NCBI GenBank assembly: GCA_026391715.1
Contig: JAPLDO010000072.1
Location: 1-63,049 of the forward strand
Source: Bacteroidota bacterium
GTDB lineage: Bacteria; Bacteroidota; Bacteroidia; Bacteroidales; FEN-979
DNA: 63,049 bases
Reading direction: 5' to 3'
In this document: positions 16,014-24,348 of the stretch, piece by piece
Numbering within the stretch: position 1 is the stretch's first letter
Layout: every line of letters begins with the position of its first letter
Notes under the pieces: generated by a model
Database searches by the model: none
The model's input: the letters and a program-made list of their open reading frames with translations, nothing else
Told to the model about the DNA's origin: nothing
Translations under genes and position numbers: made by a program

Positions 16014-16973
16014 TTATTTGCATTTTCCCACCCCGTTCTTGCATGAAATGGCATTGACGAGGTTGGTGAGCACCAGGTTGATCGGAGTCTTTATATAATG
16101 TTTCCTCCCATATTCAACAATTTTGCCGTTCATATAGTCAATTTCGGTTTCCCGTTTGTTGATAAGGTCAACGGCAAGAGAGGGCATGTGATTACCGGCG
16201 TTGTTGAGATACCGGATTGCCATTTTGATAAAATTTTCGGGTAACTTAATCTCTTCGGCATTGGCAACCTGGACAGCCTCATAGAGGATTTGTTCGATAA
16301 TTTCCAATGTGTCGGCATTGTTCATTGCCTCCTTCATGGTAAGGCGCGATATTGCGCAAAGAGGGCTGAGGGCGGCGTTAAGAATGGTTTTTTCCCAGAT
16401 TTTATCAATGATTTTGAATGAATTTGCCTGCTCAGTATTCAAACCTACGCTGGTAAGGGTGGCGGCAATCCATTTTGCAAGTTCTTCCTGCGAATCGTCC
16501 ATTGAACCGATATAATTCGGGGGATTAAAGAAGTTTATTGCCGTAACGTTAGGAGCCTGAAGGTTGCCGGCAAAATTGATTACCATTCTGAGAATTGCAG
16601 AGTTCGGAAAATGGCTGAGATATTTTTTTCGAATATCAATACCGTTCTGGGCGCTAAGCAGGAAAACGCTTTTGGTAAGATTTTCTTTTAAAATCTTGAC
16701 AATATGATCAACATGATAATCTTTCACCGCAGAAATCAGAATGTCAAAATCATGCTCAAGCATCTCCTCCACCGAATAATAAACGTGTTTGAAAAATGAC
16801 TTCTTCTCGAGATGATTGACGATTTCAATCCCTTCCTGCATGATTAGGCTTAGTTTTTCCCTGTCGAGGTCGGTAATGGCAACTTCACATCCGGCATGTT
16901 TGAAGTGAACAGCCAATGTTTGTCCAATGGGACCCAATCCTATGATTCCGATTTTCTTGTTCTGACTTTCCAT
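16014..16973 (-). CDS. Ketopantoate reductase (PanE/ApbA)-like dehydrogenase
   Basis: A 319-residue NAD(P)-dependent reductase of the PanE/ApbA family. The dinucleotide motif GLGPIGQT lies at the N-terminus, and an ApbA_C-type helical domain follows from about 190. Family members reduce 2-dehydropantoate or related 2-oxo acids. The setting, inside an aromatic-degradation operon between the acyl-CoA synthetase and had, suggests a role other than pantothenate synthesis. I know of no accepted step in the benzoyl-CoA pathway for such an enzyme. It could act on a cyclic or branched intermediate, or be a bystander. A 162-base gap with a nested inverted repeat lies upstream. Confidence 0.75.
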   Translation of the reverse strand: MESQNKKIGIIGLGPIGQTLAVHFKHAGCEVAITDLDREKLSLIMQEGIEIVNHLEKKSFFKHVYYSVEEMLEHDFDILISAVKDYHVDHIVKILKENLTKSVFLLSAQNGIDIRKKYLSHFPNSAILRMVINFAGNLQAPNVTAINFFNPPNYIGSMDDSQEELAKWIAATLTSVGLNTEQANSFKIIDKIWEKTILNAALSPLCAISRLTMKEAMNNADTLEIIEQILYEAVQVANAEEIKLPENFIKMAIRYLNNAGNHMPSLAVDLINKRETEIDYMNGKIVEYGRKHYIKTPINLVLTNLVNAISCKNGVGKCK

Positions 16974-17040
16974 GGTTTTGAGTTTGGTTTAAAGTTCAAT
17001 TTCAAGCTGAATAATGAAACTATTCAGAAAAGTAATTTTT

Positions 17041-17133
17041 TTTGGCTAAAGCCAACTACGAAGCTGATTATCAATTGCCACGATCTTAAGGTCGTGGCAA
17101 TTCAAGGCGCTTATATACCCGGCTTTAGCCAAA
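17041..17133. repeat. Nested inverted repeat between acyl-CoA synthetase and PanE-like gene
   Basis: Outer arms of 13 bp at 17041-17053 and 17121-17133 (TTTGGCTAAAGCC and its complement) enclose an inner hairpin with 11-bp arms at 17073-17083 and 17092-17102. The element ends 2 bases before the stop codon of the synthetase gene. It looks like a small palindromic or MITE-like insertion. No T-run follows it in the direction of transcription, so it could as easily stabilise or process the mRNA as end transcription. Confidence 0.85.
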
Positions 17134-17135
17134 TG

Positions 17136-19247
17136 TCAATTATTATAATCATTTTTCGGAGCAGTCTCAATAATAATTCTCGAATCCACAACGCAAATGT
17201 TGCCATCCGATGCAAACAAAGGGTTGAGATCAAGCTCTTTAATATCTGGGAAATCTGTTGCCAGCATGGATATCCGTTGAATTATCTCTGATGTTTTCTC
17301 AATATTAATTCCTTTTTCACCTCTGAATCCCCGGATAAGCGGTTCAGCTTTAATGGAAGTGATCATTTCCAGCGCTTCAGTATCGCTAACGGGGCTGATG
17401 GAAAAAACAACATCTTTCAGTATTTCCACAAAAATGCCACCCAGTCCGAACATGATAATGTTGCCAACTCCATCCACAGCTTTTGCTCCGATTATAAGTT
17501 CCCGTCCCTTGGGAAGAAATTTCTGCACAAAGAACCTGATTCCGTCTCCAAGGTCTCTTTTCATCCTTTCGGCAACATCTTTCGCCTCCCGTTCATTCTG
17601 AATATTTATGGCTACGCCGCCCACATCGCTTTTGTGAATGATTTGTTCGGAATCAGCTTTAATAACAACAGGAAATCCAATCTCGCCTGCCGCGGAAACG
17701 GCGGCTTTAACATCATTCGCAACTTTCCAGGGAGCAACCGGAACTCTGTATGCTTCGAGAATGGTATAAACTTCTGTTGCCGAAAGAATTTCGCGTTTCA
17801 GTGAAATGGCGTTTTCAAGAATTGATTTCACCTTTTCTTTATTTACATCCGTGAAGCGTTTCACCTCTCCTTCTTTCGCCGACCTTATTTCGTTGTACCT
17901 CACAAGCGCGTGGAGAGCCCGCGCGGCTGTTTCGGCAAAATCAAAAGTTGGTATTCCTCCCTCCTTCAGAATTTTTGAAGTCCCCGACCATTTCTGTTTA
18001 TCGGTCATGTAATTACATACAATAGGTTTATTTCCAGCCTTTGCCGCTGCCGCTATCTCACGGGCAACATTTTCGCAGTCAACGAAAGGCGGAGTAACAA
18101 AATTGATGTAAATACTATCAAACTGCGGCTCCTTCATCATAACTTCGAGCGCGCTTTTAAAATGTCCGGGACCGGCGGTTGCAACAACATCCAACGGATT
18201 GCGGATAGAAGCTGATTCGAGCATGGTTCCTTTTAAAACCGAGGCGGCATTTTCTGAAAGAGCAGGAATTTCCATTCCGCAACTCACCAGTTCGTCAATA
18301 GCAATAACTGATGGACCGCCGGTATTGGTAATAATGCCAACTTTGTTGCCTTTTGGAACTGGTTGAGAAGAGAGAGCCACCGCGGCGTGGCATAAATCTT
18401 CCTGACTGCGGAATGTAAGGATTCCGGCTTTTTTGTAAATGAGATCCAGTGAAATGTTGCCAGCCAATCCCCCGATGTGCGACCGGGAGGCTTCCGCTCC
18501 CTTGTCGGTTCTTCCGGCAATAATCGCCAGAATCGGTTTCCGGGAGGTGACCTGCTTTGCCACTGCGATAAATTCCTGCGGGTTTTCAAGGCTTTCAGCA
18601 TAAAGTACAACAGCCTTTGTTTGGTCGTCTTTTCCGTAGTAACTGATGATTTCGGTGATTGATACATCCGACCCGTTTCCATTGGAGGCGTACATTCGCT
18701 GACCGATTCCCATATCATGGAAAGCCTGCATAATTACCGCGCCAACGCCGCCGCTCTGAGCCACTACCGAAATATGACCCGGCTGAGGGAAAGTGAAGGT
18801 GAAGTTGCAATAGGCGTTGAACTCAGGGTCGGAGTTGATGATTCCCTGGCAGTTCGGACCAACAATTCTTATCCCGTATTTCCTCGCTCTTGCAAGGAAA
18901 TCATCTTCCAGAGCCTGTCCTTCGGCGCCCATCTCCTTAAATCCCGCCGTGTTGATAATGATGGCTTTGATTCCTTTCTTCCCGCAGTTTTCCACCTCTT
19001 CAGGTACGAAAGGAGGCGGAATCACAATATGGGCAAGATCAACTTCTCCCGGAATATCAAGCACAGAAGGATAGGCTTTCAATCCGCGAATCTCGTCAAC
19101 CTTAGGATTTATCGGATAAACCGGACCCCTGAACTGGTAATGAAGCAGGTTTTTGATGATTACATTCCCTATTGAAAGCTCTTTCTGCGACGCTCCGATA
19201 AGAGCGACAGCCCTGGGCTTGAATAGCGCGTCAAGATTGTCGTTCAT
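17136..19247 (-). CDS. ADP-forming acyl-CoA synthetase (acetate/aryl-CoA ligase, ACD family)
   Basis: A 703-residue single-chain ADP-forming synthetase: CoA-binding domain (1 to about 130), succinyl-CoA-ligase-like domains with the phosphohistidine motif SRSHIGGLAGN (His near 257), and a C-terminal ATP-grasp (about 490-703). The ATG at 19247 has an AGGAG site 8 bases ahead and overlaps the end of bcrD by 17 bases. The longer open frame from 19367 would run further into bcrD and adds 40 unrelated residues. The family interconverts acyl-CoA + ADP + Pi with acid + CoA + ATP. Here it could conserve ATP from acetyl-CoA, or activate benzoate with ATP to ADP. No AMP-forming aryl-CoA ligase is present in the window. 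Direction and substrate are undecided. Confidence 0.88.
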   Translation of the reverse strand: MNDNLDALFKPRAVALIGASQKELSIGNVIIKNLLHYQFRGPVYPINPKVDEIRGLKAYPSVLDIPGEVDLAHIVIPPPFVPEEVENCGKKGIKAIIINTAGFKEMGAEGQALEDDFLARARKYGIRIVGPNCQGIINSDPEFNAYCNFTFTFPQPGHISVVAQSGGVGAVIMQAFHDMGIGQRMYASNGNGSDVSITEIISYYGKDDQTKAVVLYAESLENPQEFIAVAKQVTSRKPILAIIAGRTDKGAEASRSHIGGLAGNISLDLIYKKAGILTFRSQEDLCHAAVALSSQPVPKGNKVGIITNTGGPSVIAIDELVSCGMEIPALSENAASVLKGTMLESASIRNPLDVVATAGPGHFKSALEVMMKEPQFDSIYINFVTPPFVDCENVAREIAAAAKAGNKPIVCNYMTDKQKWSGTSKILKEGGIPTFDFAETAARALHALVRYNEIRSAKEGEVKRFTDVNKEKVKSILENAISLKREILSATEVYTILEAYRVPVAPWKVANDVKAAVSAAGEIGFPVVIKADSEQIIHKSDVGGVAINIQNEREAKDVAERMKRDLGDGIRFFVQKFLPKGRELIIGAKAVDGVGNIIMFGLGGIFVEILKDVVFSISPVSDTEALEMITSIKAEPLIRGFRGEKGINIEKTSEIIQRISMLATDFPDIKELDLNPLFASDGNICVVDSRIIIETAPKNDYNN

Positions 19248-20079
19248 AATTCTTCTCTCCTGTAAGTTTAAAATGTCTGAAACCTCCCCAGAGGGCGGCT
19301 CCGATTGCGCCGGCATAAATTGAATCCCCGTGCGCCGTGATTTCAAGATTAAGTTTGCTTTCTTCAACCAATTCCTTTACCGCCTGGATCATCCCGATAT
19401 TCATTGCCATACCGCCTGTAAGCGCCACCGGCGATGTTGCCTTGAGCGATGAGAGCAGTTTCACTATTTTATTGGCGATGGAGAGGTGTATCCCTTTTAT
19501 AATATCCGGAGTTGCGACGCCTCTCGAAACCATGTTGATCACGTCGGTTTCGGCTAAAACCGAACATATCCCTGAAGGCGTTTCCGGGTTCACCGATTTC
19601 AGGGAGGTCTCGCCAACATCTTCGATGGCAAGTCCAAGGTAACGCGAAATATTCTCAATAAACTGTCCTGATCCGGAAGCGCACTGCCCCGTCATTTTAT
19701 AATCGAGTACCCTTCCCATTTCATTTATTTTGATAGCTCTAACGTACAAAGCGCCCATGTCAATAACGGTCAAAGAACCGGGTTTCAGGAATGCAGCGCC
19801 TTTCGCATGGGTGGTCATGCTGTAGAAATGTCCCCGCTTGCGCTGGAGCGCCTCGCCTTCGCCTGTAGTGGCAAGGTAAGTAATGTCGCTGCTTTTGAGG
19901 TTGTTCTGCTCCAGCATGAGGTCAATCAGTTGATTGGCTACCATCTCAGGGTTTCTTTTCCTGATCTTCTCGGTCTCCTTGCCAATGATAAACGGCGTTC
20001 CGGAATAGGACATCAGTACAGCTTTGATATTACTACTGCCTACATCAACCCCAAAAGTGTAAATATTTTGATCCTCCAT
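19231..20079 (-). CDS. bcrD: Benzoyl-CoA reductase ATPase subunit D
   Basis: A 282-residue ASKHA ATPase of the BcrD/BadG type. DVGSSNIKAV near the N-terminus is the nucleotide phosphate motif. The cysteines in TGQCASGSGQF (about 132) and GICSVLAETD (about 172) supply ligands for the [4Fe-4S] cluster shared with the other ATPase subunit. It differs from HgdC-type activators in the DMGALYVRAI segment, where they have DIGGQDT, which is characteristic of the D subunit. With BcrA it forms the heterodimeric ATP-hydrolysing module that drives two electrons from ferredoxin onto the aromatic ring. It lies 43 bases after bcrA and overlaps the synthetase start by 17 bases. Confidence 0.93.
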   Translation of the reverse strand: MEDQNIYTFGVDVGSSNIKAVLMSYSGTPFIIGKETEKIRKRNPEMVANQLIDLMLEQNNLKSSDITYLATTGEGEALQRKRGHFYSMTTHAKGAAFLKPGSLTVIDMGALYVRAIKINEMGRVLDYKMTGQCASGSGQFIENISRYLGLAIEDVGETSLKSVNPETPSGICSVLAETDVINMVSRGVATPDIIKGIHLSIANKIVKLLSSLKATSPVALTGGMAMNIGMIQAVKELVEESKLNLEITAHGDSIYAGAIGAALWGGFRHFKLTGEKNYERQS

Positions 20080-20122
20080 CCTTGTATTTTAGATAAATGG
20101 TGAAACCCTTTTTTTCGCTATT

Positions 20123-21499
20123 TTAATTGGTTCTTCCCGCAAACATCGCTCCTCCCAAAGCTCCCATGAATATTGAATCGGCATGGACATTGATCTTGAT
20201 CTCCTTTCCGTAATTCTTCCATACCAGATCAGAAACATATTTAAGCGCCGCCTGATTCCGCGCTACCCCACCGGTAAAAGTAAATTCATTTCGCACGCCT
20301 CCTGAACGCGCAAGCAGCGACATTGCACGCATAACGATAGCGCGGTGAAGTCCGGCTAAAATATCAGAGCGTTTCTGACCCACATTGAGCAATTCCCTGA
20401 TTTCGGCTGCGGCAAAAACAGTGCAGGTGGAGCAGATGTTTACTTCGCTGGTGGCTTCAATTGCAAGAGGTCCGAGTTCGTTAAGCGAAATGTTGAATTC
20501 ATCGGCAATATATCCAAGATACCTTCCGCATCCGGCTGCGCAACGATCATTCATATAAAAACTGGTGACAAGTCCGCGGCTGTCAACCTGAATGGCTTTG
20601 GTATCCTGTCCCCCGATATCCAGAACGGTTCTGGTGTTTGGAAAAACTGCGTGCGCTCCGAAAGCATGGCAAAGAATCTCCGAACGGATTGATTTTTCGG
20701 GGAATGGCAGAAGGGCTCTTCCATAGCCCGTTCCTACCATGTTGGTTATATGTATGTCGAGATTGGCGATAAATCCGATATGACCTTTAAGCGAGTCGTA
20801 AATTTGTTTGTGGTTGCCTTTAAGGAGGTTCAATTCACTGTCGAAACCAATGGCTGTTTCATCCGGCGTGGAATTATCCATATCGGTATATTTATCATTC
20901 AGCAGCTCCATTGCCTGATAAACCAGCTCCCTGAAATCATATTCTGTGAGCTCATTTTCAACATGCGAAATGCTCTTGTCATAAACAAGCATCATAGGTT
21001 CAAAAAACTCTTTTGAAAGACCGTTAACTGCCTGGTTATATTTTTCGCTAACAATATCCCTGAAAAACTGATTCTTTTTGCCAAGGTTGCCGGTAAGATA
21101 TTCATTGAGGATTGTGGGTCCGATTTCATTTACTATGCGTGAAATGTATTCCGAAATCTTCTCTTTTTTTTCACCATTGAAGGCGTCTTCAATCGTATCG
21201 CGGAACTGAACATTCAGCCTGTCGAGTCTTCGTTTGAATTGAAGGTACTGAAAAACCGATTCAATATCGCGGAGGTATCTTCTGTACTCCGGCTTTCGTT
21301 CAATCTCATCTTCCAGCTTCATTTTAAGCAGCGAAAACCGTGCATTGTAGATAGCTTCGAGCCGCGCAATTTCGGTTGCAACGGTATAGTTTGCCCTGGT
21401 ATTGGTAATTCCGCGACCGATAATCCGGTCAGTTTCATCAATGATAATTGCTTTTGAAGTTGTTGATCCAAGATCTATTCCGAGAAAATATTTCTTCAT
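20123..21499 (-). CDS. bcrA: Benzoyl-CoA reductase ATPase subunit A
   Basis: A 458-residue ASKHA ATPase of the BcrA/BadF type. DLGSTTSKAI is at the N-terminus. A long helical insertion (about residues 45-215) separates it from the core, as expected for BcrA and unlike the shorter activators. LDIGGQDTKAI, then NDRCAAGCGRYLG (cluster cysteine near 320) and CSTCTVFAAAE (near 359) follow. With BcrD it forms the electron-activating module of class I benzoyl-CoA reductase. It is slightly longer than the Thauera protein as I remember it. The neighbouring bcrB ends 68 bases upstream. Confidence 0.94.
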   Translation of the reverse strand: MKKYFLGIDLGSTTSKAIIIDETDRIIGRGITNTRANYTVATEIARLEAIYNARFSLLKMKLEDEIERKPEYRRYLRDIESVFQYLQFKRRLDRLNVQFRDTIEDAFNGEKKEKISEYISRIVNEIGPTILNEYLTGNLGKKNQFFRDIVSEKYNQAVNGLSKEFFEPMMLVYDKSISHVENELTEYDFRELVYQAMELLNDKYTDMDNSTPDETAIGFDSELNLLKGNHKQIYDSLKGHIGFIANLDIHITNMVGTGYGRALLPFPEKSIRSEILCHAFGAHAVFPNTRTVLDIGGQDTKAIQVDSRGLVTSFYMNDRCAAGCGRYLGYIADEFNISLNELGPLAIEATSEVNICSTCTVFAAAEIRELLNVGQKRSDILAGLHRAIVMRAMSLLARSGGVRNEFTFTGGVARNQAALKYVSDLVWKNYGKEIKINVHADSIFMGALGGAMFAGRTN

Positions 21500-21567
21500 T
21501 GATGTACATTTTAAATTATACTATTCCTACTCCGTTTACAGGAGAATGACAAAATCTCAAATTAGTT

Positions 21568-22851
21568 TCATTGTCGGGTAAAAATCATCTTCCGCTGTTC
21601 GAGCATCTGAAAAAACGATTCAAGCCGGTTTTTGATATTCGAGTAAGAGAAATACCTCGGATCAACCAGGTCGGATTCGATGAACCCAATGGGAATTTCA
21701 AGTTTTCGTTCCAGTTGCTGCATGATCATCAATTGCCCCGCAGAGAATGAGTTGCAACTCTTGATTGAATTGACGAGGAACCCGTCGGCGTGGTAATCGG
21801 TAATACACTTCGAAAGGAGCTCAACCCGTTGGGGGAGGTTGAGATTAGTGTAGCAGTTCATGCAATATTCTGCCAGACTTTCAAGCGGTTTATCGGGATT
21901 TACGCGGAATCCCATGTCGTAAACCCCGCCAACTTTGGTATAGGACGAGGCGACAATCACGGCTCCCATATCATAAAAGAGTTTCCAGAATTCACGAAAA
22001 TGTGTCCAGTTGGGAGGACCTTCAACAACGAGGCGGAACCTCTCCTCTTCCATTTCGCCTTCGGGGGTAATCGGACCAAGTTTCTTTTCGATGCGGGTAA
22101 GAATCTCTTTATAAAGCTCGGCGTAATAATCAACCGCTTCCGGAGTTCCCCTGAAGCCGCTGTTGATTGGACCAATATAATAAACTCCGGCAAAATAGGC
22201 GTCAATGGGCGATGGGCGGTGTTTGGTGGTATCAAATATCTTTACGATGTAATCCTCAACTTTAGAGGAGTTCCGGAGTATTGACTTTAATTTTTCTTCA
22301 TCATATTTGTTCCCCGAAACCTTTTCCATTTTAGGAATCACCTCCTCTTTCAACTGCTTTACCATATAGGCGGTCATCTGCGGAGTAACCTTGCCTGCCT
22401 CCTGGTAAGGCGTATGAAGCAGCGCTACGGGCACGCCGGGATAAAGCCGTTCCAGAGTTTCGAACCACTTCAGAAATGTAAAGCAACCTGTATAGCTCAA
22501 CAGCAGCAGATCGGGGCTGGGAATTTTTTCTCCGGTTGGACCGATGTTTCCGTTGAGCATCATCCCAACATCGCATTTCACATAAGTGCAAACATCTTCG
22601 GAATGTCCATGTTGTTCGGCGTCGCGGATGTAATCTCCCGATTTTTTACGCATTCCCGATTGCAGTGCGTTGATTTCGGGATATACCGGAAGCATGCCAA
22701 AAGAGAGGATCAGCTCAGAGATGTTGCCGGGAACGAAGGTATATACTACTTTTTTTCCGGTCTCCTTCGCGGCGCTAAGTTCCTTGAAAAGTTGTGTAAT
22801 CATCTCTTTCTGGATGATCATACTACGCTCTTTAGCCACGTCTTTTGACAT
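21568..22851 (-). CDS. bcrB: Benzoyl-CoA reductase catalytic subunit B
   Basis: A 427-residue protein that matches BcrB closely along its length: FVPGN near 40, GHSEDVCTYVK with cluster cysteine C88, SYTGCFTF (C123), VVEGPPNWTHFREFWKLFY near 275-293, and SIKSCNSFSAGQ (C366). These three cysteines bind a [4Fe-4S] cluster, and with BcrC the subunit forms the ring-reducing module. The tight match to the BcrCBAD type, and not to the more distant BzdNOPQ or dehydratase types, supports benzoyl-CoA or a methylated analogue as substrate. The gap to bcrC is 21 bases. Confidence 0.95.
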   Translation of the reverse strand: MSKDVAKERSMIIQKEMITQLFKELSAAKETGKKVVYTFVPGNISELILSFGMLPVYPEINALQSGMRKKSGDYIRDAEQHGHSEDVCTYVKCDVGMMLNGNIGPTGEKIPSPDLLLLSYTGCFTFLKWFETLERLYPGVPVALLHTPYQEAGKVTPQMTAYMVKQLKEEVIPKMEKVSGNKYDEEKLKSILRNSSKVEDYIVKIFDTTKHRPSPIDAYFAGVYYIGPINSGFRGTPEAVDYYAELYKEILTRIEKKLGPITPEGEMEEERFRLVVEGPPNWTHFREFWKLFYDMGAVIVASSYTKVGGVYDMGFRVNPDKPLESLAEYCMNCYTNLNLPQRVELLSKCITDYHADGFLVNSIKSCNSFSAGQLMIMQQLERKLEIPIGFIESDLVDPRYFSYSNIKNRLESFFQMLEQRKMIFTRQ

Positions 22852-22872
22852 ATATTACTCTATCAGCAGGGT

Positions 22873-24060
22873 TTATAATTTGTCGTTTGCCAGGGGTTCG
22901 TCCCAAAGTTTTATTGAGTCGGAAAATGTTCCAACCTGTTCTTTGATGACCTTAAACTGTCCGGTATTTTCACTGAACAGGAAACTGATGAACCGGATAT
23001 TCTTATCGTTGCACTCCTTTTGCAGGATCGGGTGATCGAGCAGGGCAGGGTCGCAGAAACTGGGCGCTGCAAAAATGACTCCGTCAACCTTCCGCTGCTG
23101 AATAAGTTTCAGCAGCCGCGCCTCTTTCGGATTGCCAACATCGTAAACTGAAGAGGAGAAGGTACTTTTTTCGAGATATGCGCCGGTAATGGATTTCAGT
23201 GGATCTGCGGTGTTTGTTTCAATATCTCCCTGTATCCACCTTGCCCCCAGAAGGAAATCGTCTTCAACAATATAGCACCCGGCAAGCTCAATGGTGCGGA
23301 TAAGTCCTACCGGGGGCTGTTCACAGAAGGCGCCTATTACAAGTACGCGAATTTTATCCATCGGGCTTCCGGTCTCCACACCAATCAACCCGATTACCTG
23401 CGTGAGAATCTCGTTGTGTTCTTCCACCGGAATTACATAACCTGCGCGAACTATATGATAAACATCTGCGGCAGACAATCTCCAGGGAAACTCCTGACGA
23501 ATATCATAAAGCTGTTTTATCAGATTGCGGTTTATATTGAACAAACCGATGGAATGGTTAAGCCGTTGCGGAGTTACTTCAACGCCATTCAGCTTATAAA
23601 CCTCATCGAGAACGGTTTGTAGCTCATACCGGTAAAATTCGCCTCCGATATTGGAAACAAAGTTTTGCGGGAAGTCGAGATACTTTACAAATTTACCTTC
23701 GCCTAATAACTGGAACATGCCGGAAAGATTCCGGATAACATCGCAAATGGAAGGAAAAATGAATCCGTCAAAATCTGCAAAATGCTTATCAAGGGCAAGC
23801 TCTACGATACTCCTCGGAATATGGCAGATATACGACTGGTAATAAGCGTCGCCTTTGATGATCAGTTTTTTATCGCCGCCTCCCAGAATGCCAACTGCCA
23901 GTCCATTCGCAGCATGTATAATTTCTCGAGGAAAATAAACAGGCATGTGTCCGATAAGAATACGGTCTTTCTCCTGTGATTTCCATGCCCTGGCTCTTTT
24001 AAAAGAGAGATCGAAAGCCAGCTTCTCACATTGCGTAACTATTCCATTAAGTGTGTTCAA
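22873..24060 (-). CDS. bcrC: Benzoyl-CoA reductase catalytic subunit C
   Basis: The first gene of the aromatic operon, 395 residues. IGHMPVYFPREIIHAA near 36-51, GGGDKKLIIKGDAYYQSYIC (C79) and FPSICD (C106), then APSFCDPAL (C336), match the BcrC/BadD catalytic subunit, with three cysteines for its [4Fe-4S] cluster. With BcrB it makes the heterodimer that binds the aromatic thioester and reduces it to cyclohexa-1,5-diene-1-carbonyl-CoA. It is followed 21 bases later by bcrB. The 288-base space upstream, back to the protease gene, holds the likely operon promoter. Confidence 0.94.
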   Translation of the reverse strand: MNTLNGIVTQCEKLAFDLSFKRARAWKSQEKDRILIGHMPVYFPREIIHAANGLAVGILGGGDKKLIIKGDAYYQSYICHIPRSIVELALDKHFADFDGFIFPSICDVIRNLSGMFQLLGEGKFVKYLDFPQNFVSNIGGEFYRYELQTVLDEVYKLNGVEVTPQRLNHSIGLFNINRNLIKQLYDIRQEFPWRLSAADVYHIVRAGYVIPVEEHNEILTQVIGLIGVETGSPMDKIRVLVIGAFCEQPPVGLIRTIELAGCYIVEDDFLLGARWIQGDIETNTADPLKSITGAYLEKSTFSSSVYDVGNPKEARLLKLIQQRKVDGVIFAAPSFCDPALLDHPILQKECNDKNIRFISFLFSENTGQFKVIKEQVGTFSDSIKLWDEPLANDKL

Positions 24061-24164
24061 ATCAGTAATGATTTAGGCTAAATGATTCTAATTCAAAAAT
24101 ATCTGAAAAAATTAATCCCGGGCAAAGGGGAATCATCAACGAGGAAGTAGTCAGTGAGAGCCGT

Positions 24165-24172
24165 CAAAGATA
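24165..24172 (-). promoter_or_regulatory. Candidate -7 box for the aromatic operon
   Basis: Read on the minus strand the bases are TATCTTTG, an exact fit to the Bacteroidota -7 consensus TAnnTTTG, about 105 bases upstream of bcrC. No clear TTTG -33 element lies at the usual distance, so the call is tentative. No regulator-binding palindrome is evident next to it. Confidence 0.35.
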
Positions 24173-24228
24173 GAAAAAAAATATCCATGACGTTATAAAT
24201 AAATTTAACTGCTTATCGCTTTCAGTTA

Positions 24229-24263
24229 GGAATCTTGGAATTTGGAACTTGGAATGTGGAATT
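24229..24263. repeat. Heptamer repeat TTGGAAN, degenerate
   Basis: Five seven-base units related to TTGGAAC (TTGGAAT, TTGGAAC, TTGGAAT and variants) lie in the leader region between the protease terminator and the bcrC promoter candidate. Confidence 0.75.
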
Positions 24264-24276
24264 TTTTAATGCTCTT

Positions 24277-24296
24277 AAAAAACCCGTCACAGACGG
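24277..24296 (-). terminator. Intrinsic terminator of the M16 protease gene
   Basis: On the minus strand CCGTC-TGT-GACGG forms a short stem-loop followed by a G and six Ts (24277-24282 on the plus strand are As). It lies about 50 bases after the protease stop codon and separates that gene from the aromatic operon. Confidence 0.6.
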
Positions 24297-24348
24297 AATG
24301 TGTATTTAAACCTACTTTTCCGGATATGGCTTGTCATGCTTTACATGA

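Noticed and set aside
19248-19367. Longer start for the ADP-forming synthetase
   Set aside because: It would overlap bcrD by more than 130 bases and adds non-family residues, while the ATG at 19247 has an AGGAG site.
167-24060. Many plus-strand open frames of 60-250 codons opposite the aromatic operon
   Set aside because: They mirror strong coding frames on the other strand, show no recognisable domains and overlap real genes completely. I treat them as antisense shadows.
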